From the NCBI RefSeq assembly GCF_016802725.1, contig NC_052665.1, forward strand, positions 7,564,001 through 7,628,000: a DNA stretch of 64,000 nt, given 5' to 3'. Under the pieces are notes generated by a model, which saw nothing but the letters and a program-made list of their open reading frames with translations, did no database searches and was not told where the DNA came from. Positions within the stretch are counted from its first letter, which is position 1; each line of letters starts with the position of its first letter. Source of the DNA: Solenopsis invicta (taxonomy: Eukaryota; Arthropoda; Insecta; Hymenoptera; Formicidae). Below are positions 53,801 to 64,000 of this stretch, piece by piece. A program made the translations under genes and the position numbers.

Positions 53801-54282
53801 AATCCCCTTTAATAAAACGAGCCGATGGTACGTTACCCACCGATCCCGGTCTTGGTTACAACGCGATTTACTCTCTTAATCCGCCGTTTCTGAGAAAATT
53901 GTCAGTTTTCGGGATCTCGAGCGGGGACATTACCGTCCACTTGACTCTGTAAATACAAAGTCAGTTGATAGAACTATTACCAGCGGCGCAAACGACCCAC
54001 TAGAAGGAAACTTGCTTTTCGCACGAATCAGAAACCTCGTGTGACCCTTTTAGGCACGACAAGTTTACCGCACAAGGCAGTGATTTACGAACTAATTTTT
54101 CACGAGTCGTTGGATATCAAGTGGAAACTTTTACTCTTCGAATAAGTAAATAACTTTAGGTTTGATAACTAAATTAGCTTAAAATAAAAGTTATGCCTAC
54201 AATTTCCGCTTCGCGCTGGATCAACACTGTTAATAATTCTTCTGTTTAAATAACGATATTTTACGTAAGCGATACAACTTGG

Positions 54283-54401
54283 AAAACATTTTTTTATATA
54301 TACTCATAATTATATATGATTATAGGCAAAACATGTTTATATTTATTAAAATGCATATAATCATACATATTTTATATAGAATTATATATAAAACATTTTT
54401 T
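54283..54401. repeat. AT-rich insertion-like unit flanked by 12-bp direct repeats
   Basis: aaaacatttttt occurs at 54283-54294 and again at 54390-54401. Between them tatgattata (54315-54324) is inverted as tataatcata (54356-54365). Flanking direct repeats around an internal inverted repeat are what a small insertion would leave, but in such AT-rich DNA chance is a real alternative. Confidence 0.35.
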
Positions 54402-55345
54402 CCCGGGAGTTCAAGAGAGATGTACGATTACGTAAAAACATTTAAAAGTTGATGAGATAATACCGCTTAAAGCTGAGTTTAAATAAATTCGTGAATTCTA
54501 TCATCAATAGCTACCACTTTTGTATTGCAATTTGCAATACGCGCTCTCAACTGTAATAACCATTCAAACATTCATAACATATCGATTGGCGGTAATGCGT
54601 GTTATCTAGGTCTATCAAGCAATACATCTCAATCGTGTCCTCGATTATCCGTCATTATATTTAAACTGCCAAGAATGATCGTGAATAGATCTGTATAATA
54701 GCATATTTGTTTAAACTTTGCCATCGGCTAATATGCAACAGAGATAAATTATGTAACGACATATGGCATATTCAACATTCAATATACCATTACTATTGTC
54801 ATAGTTTGCATATATTATATTCGTTTATTATATCTGGAACGAAGAAGCATTCTATAATAAAATGCAAAATCGATCGCTAAAATAAAATGCAAATTGCTTT
54901 CAAAGATAAAATAAACAAAATACGCTAAGAATCGATATTGAAAATCCGATTATCAATTCGTATGACGAATACAGAGTTATTAATTCCCGAAGTCAGCGTG
55001 AATTTGAAAAAAGACGAAAATTGCGGATAACATTGATGTGTGATCAATTCTATTTGAAATACTCGAAATGATTTCGAGCGCCGTGACAATTTCGCGAGCG
55101 TGAAGCTCGACGTTTCTGTCAATCTCTTTTCTCCCCCCTCCCCCCCCCTTCCAATGTCTGACTTTCATTTCGATTTTTCGTCGCGGACTAAAGTATTAGC
55201 CCGCCGCGAACGAGACACAAGACAACTTTATCGATCGACAGTAATCGATCAAGCGATCCAACGAAATAACTCTCACTGTTGTCTCACGCTGCGCAACGAA
55301 GGTAAGAGCTCGGAGGTCTTATTGCATTAGCGAAGCGCCACTTAC

Positions 55346-55476
55346 CACTCTGTCTTCCGCGCGCGTCTTTTCTTCTTTCTTTTACCGCGGCCAAGAAGAA
55401 CCATCGGCTTACCCGGTATTTCTGTCTTCGTATCGGTGTGTTGCAACGGCAGCAAAGCCTTATGCGGCGGAGGCAT
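55346..55476 (-). CDS. Candidate first coding exon, basic-tailed N-terminus (unproven)
   Basis: Minus-strand frame starting at an ATG preceded by aacca, running 43 codons plus 2 nt to a strong gtaagtg donor. The peptide begins MPPPHKALLPLQHTDTKTEI, continues PGKPMVLLGRGKRKKKRRAR and ends KTE. There is no in-frame stop before the splice site; without splicing it would stop one codon later. The lysine/arginine cluster resembles a nuclear-localisation or membrane-proximal cytosolic stretch. Family not recognised. It leaves 2 nt, and TMTC exon A needs 2 nt, so the two are phase-compatible. However, a direct join would skip the first TMTC helix and acidic loop, so either intervening exons exist, it is a different gene, or the frame is chance. 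Confidence 0.3.
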
Positions 55477-58400
55477 TGGTTTTCCTCCCCGGACGGAAAA
55501 AGCTGACGTACGATCGATCATATCTATGATTGAACGGTTCTAATGGAGCTGGAAAGCTACGAGGGATTATGAACTGCCGTCTGTGAATAAGCAAGCAAGT
55601 CGCTCGAAGTGGCGGCTTTGTAAAAAATGGCATCGGGTTTATTCCGAGTCGTCGGAAGGATCCTCGATGAGCTATGATTTATTATCCACCGTAGCCATGA
55701 ACGGTTTTATTTGTTAACGGCCAAGAAGAAACTTTGCGCGCGCGCGGGCGTGCCTCCGACGATGCGACGTCGTTCGAAATCAATTTCGATCTTCCCAGTA
55801 CGCCCATTCGTCGTTCGAGTTTCACCTCGACCTGGATATTGACCCAAAAGCGCTCGAGCGCTCGATTCGCTTCGCGCACGAACGCGAAAGTTCGGAAATC
55901 ACGCAAACGTGCTTGATAACTGCGACGCGAAGTGATACAGCGCGAACGACGAATCGCTGCGACGAGAAAAACTTGCAATAAATCTTGCACGTTCCAGGAG
56001 CAAGACCGAGTAGCAAGGACCTGGTTTCATCTTTCCTCGCGCGAAAGAAGACGCGCAAGAACCGCTGTAGAGGATGGTCGAATGGAAACGGAGAGAGCGA
56101 CGATTTGTATTCGTCAGAGACGCGGAGCCTTGGCGTGCTACGTGGAATAATACCGGGCAGTACGCCGCCCCATAGAAACTTCACCCTGGTTACCATTCAT
56201 CATATTAATAAACCAGATTTCCCTTTTACGTAGCGGCACCGCCTTCCTTTCTTCGCTGTCAAGACTTAATCGCTCGTCGCTACGGCTGCAAAAAGAGGCA
56301 CCGCTGTCAGACATTTATGATCGTAATTTCTTTCTCGCGCTATCCAACCTACCGACAGCTATAGCGCATATTAAAATCTCGAATTTACCGTTAACGCGAC
56401 CGCCGAATTCTACAACCTCAGACAATGTTGATTTTCATAGAAATTATAATTCAGCGGTATCAGCTTATATTCATAAATAAAAGCTGCGTCTCAAAAGTAT
56501 ATTGTTCTACGATTGTAATATTTTACGGCAAAAGAATAGACGACAAATAGAAAGAATGGATAAAGACGAGGACTCTTGACGGTGTCAACAAGGGCGAGAA
56601 TCGTCGACTAAAATAAAGACGAATGCACAAGCGAGTTTCGATTTATTTCCGCGGCATCAAAGAGATGAAAGAGCATTGCTTTTCATGGAGTTGAGAAACG
56701 CGAACTTGTGTATCCGCAGTTGTACAGGACAAAGTATATTGATAAAATATTCATGAGGCGATAGAATACATGCATTATGGCAGGATAAATGGGACCGATA
56801 AAAAGGGTTCATAATGAATATGAAAATGCAATAATTTCATATCTGGAAATACGACAAAAAAGGAATTTACAAAAAGCTATTATGGAGCTCTGTGCTTGCA
56901 CCAAAACATCTCATCCGTTTACATAAAATGTTTTGAAATAAATCTTTACTACAGAGTATATTTTGTAATCACGAAGTAAGAAATTACAGATACATTTGGT
57001 GCACAAAAGATACAATCTTCAAGCATTTGCGTAAAATTATTGACGGAAAAAACGAATTTTGATTTTAAAAAATTGGAAATCATTCAAAACGCGAAATATA
57101 ATTATGATACAAATACAACTACACTTTGATTATATAATCCATTTTATAAAAACCTTAATTTAAATTTTACAAAAGCATATCCTCAAGAATTTGTGATTTT
57201 TTTCCATTCATCAATAGCAGCAGAAAGATCTAAACCCCTCTGGACTAGAAGGGAAGGTTTCTATAGCGAACTTCGCTCGAACTTCTTCCTTCTTCTTTTC
57301 AACCGCCTAGCCTGAATCATCGCGCCCGGCATCGTAAACGTCGAGATAGGTTTAGTGCATGCAAATGTAGGCGAAAGCAGAAGTAGAATTCGTGCCGTAT
57401 CTTCGAGGAAAGTCGCGACGTTCTTCCTCTATCTTGCCTGGCCGTTACCGTCGTGGGTGGAAAGCGCGGCGAGCAATTTACCGATTACCCTTAATTGAAG
57501 ACGATGACTTAACGCGCTCGTATAACCACCTTGGGTGCTGAGAATCGCAATAAACGATCTGTTCTGCAGCGTCGGCGAGCTACGTGACTTCGACGACGGC
57601 TCGATTAAACTCCACAAACACCTAATGGATGAGCGATATATACAACTGCGATACATATATACAGGATATTTCAAACTAAAGTCGTTCGAATCCAAAAACA
57701 AGGGAAAAACGATATAAATGATTTGCAGTAGGTACTATACTTGTAACTGTGATTATCAGTGACCATTTACAGTTTTTCAATGATTCCGATTGAGAAGAAC
57801 GTACTTTAACTGAAATCAGTACACTATTACTGAAGGATTATGCATCACTATTACTGATTGATATAGTTATAAGTATACCACTGAAATCAAACTGTTCATT
57901 GTCTTTCAATAATAACATTGCTTTCAATTTAGAGAGTAAATTCGAAAATGCGTTCTTTTCGAGTTACCGTCATATTTATGTTTAAAATTACTTTGTTTTC
58001 GAATTTTCAGCACGTTAAATTAGCACCCTTTGAGATAGTTAAGTGGCTCTACCTCCACTCGTATCCTGCGTAATACCAAAGCAGTCCGCAACGTTTTTTT
58101 TTCACCTTAATTGTGTTGTAAAAACCATCTTTTCTTTCAATTTTGACGGAAAAATTCGAAAGCAAAGCAATTTTAAATTTTCACATAAAAATGATAATAA
58201 CTCAAAAATAACACATTTCCGAACTATACTTGTATCAACTTTTCTTTCGTTTTTAGTCCCCAATCCGATTAGGGATTTGATTTTCATATTTGCAACGACT
58301 AGTATAGATATGCACGTATATCATACGTCCATATTGACACTTGACGAATCGTGTAAAATATTTAATGCCGAGGATCGTATTATTGATCGCGAGAAAATTT

Positions 58401-60102
58401 TGCGCGGCGAACAATACTTTCGCGAAAACTTACGAAATACGATCGAAGAGCCGGACTTCGGCCCATCGATCAGTCGGCCGTTGTACTGACAGTCATTAAT
58501 CTTCATTATAAAAAAGGCGAGTTTCAATTAAGCGAATTGCTCGCCCCACTCGAGCTGTAGAACCGTTAAACGATGAGAGGAGCCTTTCCCACGTCTTCCA
58601 TCATACGTTGAATGAGAAGAAATATACGGAGTTTGATAAATGATTCAGCACGCGCCTAGACACGTGCGTACTGTGAAATCTCGAGCATTAGATATTGACT
58701 GTGTATCTCCTTGTCATTCTCGTATTTATTTAGGATGGAGAGATGATTTCCAAAAGACAATATCGATTGTGTGACCAGACTGATTTTTAAGGACACGTAT
58801 AGCAATATCGAGAAAATATTACGTTGCCTTACTGGGCAAAGTTTTCAGACTTTCGAAATAAGCCTGCTCGTAGATTTTCACAGAATCTGTGTTTCCAGTC
58901 TTGTAGACGTCGAGACCCGGTCTGATAAATCGCCAGCACCAGACAGACGAATGGCCCGTAAAACGCATCTCTGACAAATGGATGGCCATTGCCGAAGAAA
59001 AAGGCGCGCGCGGACTCCTCGCCGCCTTTATGGTAAACGCGAGGGAAAGACCGGGCTAGGCCTGGCAAACTGATCTCCGGTGAAAACCCACGTGATTTTC
59101 TCGTGTCTGATATTTTCACATCGCAAATAAGACCCTGGAGCTTAAACCCCAAATTCTCAAAATCTTATGCTCGACGCAAACCTATCCACGGACGGAAAAG
59201 TTATGATGGTACATATTCGACTGTGAATAGTGTATTTGGCTACATATTTTCAAAAAAAAACATGGAAATAATTCTTAACGCCTACGAAAACAGTGGAAAA
59301 TTATTCACAAAGTTTGAAGTATCTGTTCTTAAAACTCTTTTTCTAACACGCTCGGGTACTATATTGTACTTTGCATTTATTTTTCAATCAGATGAAAAAG
59401 GGGTTTTTATTTTTTGAGGGGAGGGAGGGGGGGATTTGTTTCGCGATGTGACACCGCTCTCAAATGGATTCCGCTGCGAGCAGCGTAATCAAAGTATTCG
59501 TCGCGTTTTCTCGGAGCCTCGTGATTGTGCAAAGGCGATTGTGCAGTCTATCGAAGATCGATTCGTTAAGTCTAACGTCTGTATCGAGCGCAACGCCGTG
59601 TCGCTGCAGCATGGCTATTACTGCATAAAAATGCGGATACCGTGAATGTCGATACAGCCAACGGCTAAATTCGATACGTTAACGTGATTGCATATACGGG
59701 TTAATTCACGGGGAGGAAAAAAGCCAGAGGAAAAAGGGAAGATTGCAAAGAGCACCAAGGGCGATGCCTGTGTGCATGAACCGGCGTAAAAATCAAAGGC
59801 TTGCTCTCGATGTCACCAACACATGCAGACACGATTTTCCTCTTAGGCCATCGGACCTATCAGCCGTCAATAACGCGTGTTACATCGAGATGCATGTATG
59901 ATAGCTTCTTTAACACGGTATCTCTCTGTGAAATCGTGAACAATTGTAGTAAATCGTTTCTCACAAGTGTCAGAAACTGTTTATTTTTTTTATTAAGTGA
60001 TTAATATAAGTACGTGATAATGAGTTATAAAATGCCAAAAAAAATTAACTTTAATTTTGTCAAAATGTCTATCTCATAAACATTACAAAAGTAACATTTC
60101 TA

Positions 60103-60141
60103 GTATATATCATATATATCATATATATCATATATATGATA
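60103..60141. repeat. Tandem 9-bp repeat (catatatat)
   Basis: About four copies of catatatat, ending in an inverted half (atgatata), so the tract is also partly self-complementary. Confidence 0.85.
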
Positions 60142-62580
60142 TAACATTTTGTATACTACGCAATACTATTGTATTATGTAAGATGTAATCTAAGAAAAAT
60201 TTCAATACATATTTTTCGTATTTGCGACGCCGTTAAAGTATAATTAGTAAATAATTGCTTTATCATATTATATTCGATGCACAGCCGGTAGAATTCGCAC
60301 GCGTGATAATTAACTGGAAGTTTCTCGGAAGGCCAAAAGTAAGAAAAAGTATAATGAAACTCGGGCCATTTCGTATACGAAACTTTACATCCAACTCTAA
60401 ATTTCAATTAAAAAGAGTTAAAACATTTAATTACATGCAGCGGGGAATGAGTTCTACCGTTATCATAAATTTGAACTAACTATTGCAAGCTCCCCGTCGC
60501 GTCGTTGTATATTAGGAAAATCTTTTGAGACGTATTCATGTGTTACAGAATAGATACGTATCTCTCTCCGTTCACAACGTGAACACAATTTTAACAAATA
60601 ATTTTCACGCTTAGCTGCCGCGCAAAATTAATGTCTCGCGAAATACGGGGGAACGTTTTAATTAGCGAACACCTTCGCCGAAGCGTTAACGACTTGTGAT
60701 GCTGGTTTGACGTGGTATTTGGATCACGGCTATGGCCACGTATACACACGGTGCGCCGAGGGGGCGCGTGAATATTTGTCAGAACTTATCGCAACGTGTC
60801 ATCGCGCCAAGTTTGACGTCGTGTAATGAACGTGGTCGCGCGTGTATACGCGTCGAGTGAGGTAAAACATGTGCCAAACTATACCACGCGATGCGAAAGT
60901 CACAGCGACCAAAATCGTTATCATAACCGCGAAATTTTTTGATAAAAACAATTGTTCACTTCTCTCGTTCCAAAAAGTGAGACTTGAAAAAAAACGGCGA
61001 ACAATATACGTATAACAATAATGCAATTATTATTATATATATAATATCATATTAAATAAACTGAGATAAAAATGGTTTTTAGTTCTTCTTTTATAACAAG
61101 ACGTAATAAGAAATATTTTTTGATGTTATCATATTGTACGAAAATAGAAGTAAAGATATCTAATTTTACGCAACGTATTCTCATTCAACAGCCGAGGATG
61201 CGATGTGAAATATTTACGATTAAATGGAAAATTGGAAAGTTTGATATATTAAAATGTCAGAGTTGATTTTAAGTCCGTACTTTTTGCCTATCCAAAAATA
61301 ATTTAATATTAATAAGATTTCAGCCTTTTATTTTTCAATTGTTTTTTCGTTCGAGGCACAGTATTCTCGAAGGATTTAATCAATAAATTTAAAAACAAGA
61401 TTGGATTTTACCATGTACCTTTATGTGCAATTTATGAAAAATTGTGATTACGTTGTTGTGATTATTACGTATGTAATAATCGAAATAATAATATATTATA
61501 TAGTTAAAATAAAGTATGTCGTGATTATTATTTATTAAGTATAATTCAAGCGTTACTCGTTAATATTATATTCAATACTCAGCAATAAAGAAGTTTGCGT
61601 GAATTAGGTAACCGTTATTTTCAGCGAGGAACGAATAATGTATCTGGGTAATGGGTTTCGTTACCGGTATCTTCTATCGCGTTGATTTGTGCGCCAAATA
61701 ATTCGTTCTCGCGGTATTTCACACAGCAAGTGCTCGCGCGCGAGGAGGCAAATAATCTACGAACTGGCATTATATATATGTACGATATACGAGAATACGG
61801 CCAGATATTATTCGGATGAGCATTACACCGTTATTTACAAGAACGCATGCGCTGTCGCGTATCGACAGAAGTTAATTAAAGTGTCGCTTCCTGAACTGCA
61901 ATGCTAAACAAAAACGAGAGATTGCATCTAAATACACTGATGTGTACGGCGATTAAGACGTAACGACGAATGGTATGTTAATTCGCTTCAGCGATTTGCG
62001 CAACGTTACGTGTAAAACTAAATTTGAGCTCAACAAGTAAAAAAAAAGAAACAAAAAAATAAACAGTTTTCAGTTCCTTATAAATAACTAACTACTTTAT
62101 ACCGTTAATGTAAACTGCGTTTAGCAAAAAAAGACGTGATTTATTCTTTATTCTCTCTTCTTCAGTATGTCGGCCACATACGCCGTGTCGTATCACGTAA
62201 ATCGCCTAAAGATTTCATCGCGGATTTACCGCTGCGCGCGTCTTTGTGCATCCTGACGCATTAGCACTGTAAAGGATTAAGCTCGACCAACACCCGTCTC
62301 AACCCGTCTCGGAGTTTATCCCCATGCGGATACCCATACTGATACCCGCGCTCGTTTGTCGCATTAGGATCCAGCGCGGCTTCAAGCTTTGCCACGTTGA
62401 CGGTCGCGTAAAGGCGACTGCGGTAAAAAGAATCGAGAGATATCGTGGAAAACAATTATAAAAGGGGGCAATTCGGGGCGAAGGTCCGGACCGGTGCGGC
62501 GAGAGAAGCTGCGGACATTCCCGGAAGAGTTATAATGGTAGAGAAGAATAGATATAATAGCGACGGTCTCTGAAAGGGGT

Positions 62581-62618
62581 GGGAAAGAAAGAGAGCGAGA
62601 AAGAGAGAGAAAGAGAGA
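62581..62618. repeat. GA-rich simple repeat
   Basis: Interrupted GA/GAAA repeat in a GC-richer region; it gives spurious Ser/Leu-rich frames on the minus strand. Confidence 0.85.
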
Positions 62619-64000
62619 CCGAGCGCGGTAGGATGGAGAGGGTTTTGAGGAGGGATCGGCGGTGGGATTGGGAAACCGGAGATGGGGGTGGACGTAGGGG
62701 AGCTTGAAGGGGAGGACATGGGGCACAGGGTCTGCGCAGCGCCAATTCATCAACCGCACGACTCCATACTACGACCAGAGACCGCCAGACCACGGCGAGC
62801 CATTTCATCGTTCATTCTCATCAACAATGCTTGCCAAGAATCGCGATGGGCGGAGCGGGCTCGCTACGGACCGTGGAAACAATTCCCGCCAAAGTATACG
62901 ATTCCTCAGAGTCGCATTATTCGCTCGGTCGCTATATCCCTCAGAAAAATCCTCCTTGTTGACCTCCCGAAGATGATCAACGCCCCGGCGACAATATAGA
63001 CGGCTAATTATACCCGCCGAAATGACTCTCTTCGCCTGGCGCGGAAATGAATCGACCATAAATCGTGGGCCTGCGTGTCCAGGAAAGGCGCACTAAAAAT
63101 ACGGTTCGCTTGTTTCTCGTTCGCGCGAACGTTATTTAAGTGTTTTTAGACGACGTGCTATTTCTCACGTACAACTATTTTCTCGCGATACAAATTTACC
63201 TGGCGTATTTACCTGGGGCGCGTACAAAGGCAAACTTTTAATACATAATTATTTCGAACGTAAATATGAAAGAGGCTTTTGAAATTTGTTTTAACTCGAT
63301 TAAAATTCAGAATAGCTCTGTGTTATGGCACGATATCGACGAGCGAGAGAATAATATTTGAAGCAACATTCGCTTCGCATTTACCACGGTTTATAGTAAC
63401 CGATGTATAGAAGATGAAATAGAAATACGGCGTGCAATTAGCAAAGGAAACATTTCTTATAGCGCAAGTAAACAGTTTGCATACAACGGAATGGTTTAAA
63501 CTCCTGTTTAAAGCTCCTCCGCTTCCATTTGTCCCGAACAAACTGTTATTTCCGATGGGGCAAAAACCGAAATCTCTTCGATCGCTTTTTCGTGCTTCTG
63601 ATAACAGACATTCACAGGAATGACAGATGTACGAATCGCCGGGATCGCATATTTCTTTTTCCTACATTCGTGTCTTCCTCACCTTCTTCTTCCTCTCTCG
63701 CGGTGAGTCCCGCAGTGTCCCGTTCGCCGCGTTAACCGCGAAGGCTATCCGCCTCCGGTTTTCGCGACCGGCGACGACCACCCGTAGCGCACTTTTCACG
63801 TCTAGGCTTGATTGAAATGGGTGACTTGCCGAAATAGCGAACGTGTAGTATTGTGCGCGACACTGCGGTCGGCCCACGTGGCGACAGTCTATTTTCCGGT
63901 GGACGTCCGCGTGAAAAATGAGCCGGGAAAACCAATTCGCGTCTTACTCCTCCCGGGTGCTCCATTCTCATTCTCGGCGAACCCACACCACGGACGAAAA

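Larger units (their letters stand above)
36806..55345. other. No recognised gene; probable upstream intron or intergenic DNA
   Basis: Expected to hold N-terminal TMTC exons if the gene starts within the window. The family's acidic luminal loop (YDD-type), NDFWG and SYRPL/SWRPL blocks were looked for on the minus strand and not found. Contents are simple repeats, the purine tract, the very AT-rich block (about 46200-47480), a GC-rich island near 43.1-43.6 kb and CpG-richer stretches at about 49640-49960 and 51330-51930. The 192-codon plus-strand frame at 51352-51930 has no recognisable features. Confidence 0.6.
55477..64000. other. No recognised gene
   Basis: Mixed DNA with GC/CpG-richer islands at about 55680-56200, 62280-62990 and 63650-64000. 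Several plus-strand frames between 57535 and 59645 carry no known motif and no shared splice structure. If the exon at 55346-55476 is real, its promoter should lie just to the right, within the CpG-rich 55680-56200 segment. Confidence 0.55.

Noticed and set aside
1..64000. CRISPR arrays, bacterial-type operons, rRNA genes, intact tRNA genes
   Set aside because: No regularly spaced direct repeats, no dense gene packing, no rRNA core sequences, and no complete tRNA cloverleaf were seen; the sequence is intronic eukaryotic DNA.

Overview
This is eukaryotic, almost certainly arthropod, nuclear DNA: AT-rich, intron-dominated, with CpG plentiful rather than depleted, many dinucleotide repeats and small decayed transposons. 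That mix, plus an insect-like gene, best fits a hymenopteran, possibly an ant. The lineage is inferred from sequence character, not from a marker gene. There are no operons, rRNA genes, intact tRNA genes or CRISPR arrays.

One gene can be supported firmly. Five exons of a TMTC-family gene (transmembrane and TPR repeat protein; ER O-mannosyltransferase family), closest by motif to TMTC1, lie on the minus strand between 36805 and 12056. Transcription order is 36805-36628, 20660-20587, 17642-17511, 16980-16908, 12159-12056. Each has AG/GT splice borders, and the reading phases join perfectly: 561 nt, of which 558 are 186 complete codons, with 1 nt left over at the front and 2 nt at the back. The peptide runs through the family's multi-membrane segment: the HPVHTEA and VGRADVLA blocks, the MLAKETGVTV block, then the LPNFSAQDNPAAF loop. 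The N-terminal exons (first membrane helix and acidic luminal loop) and the C-terminal exons (later helices and all TPR repeats) were not found. The C-terminal part probably lies left of the window. The N-terminal part probably lies right of it, or in short exons I missed.

Layout: 1-12055 holds no supported exon. 12056-36805 is the TMTC gene, with introns of 4748, 530, 2944 and 15967 bp carrying several mobile-element relics: a two-copy MITE-like family, a hAT-like MITE, a tRNA-like SINE fragment, a GTGT-ended MITE and a strong hairpin. 36806-64000 holds no recognised gene. It contains one plausible but unproven minus-strand first coding exon (55476-55346), purine tracts, microsatellites, an AT-rich block and several GC/CpG-richer islands whose open frames look fortuitous.

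No novel multi-gene system was seen. The points most worth checking are the candidate first exon at 55.4 kb, the near-perfect 28-bp hairpin at 26.4 kb and the uncatalogued small inverted-repeat elements.
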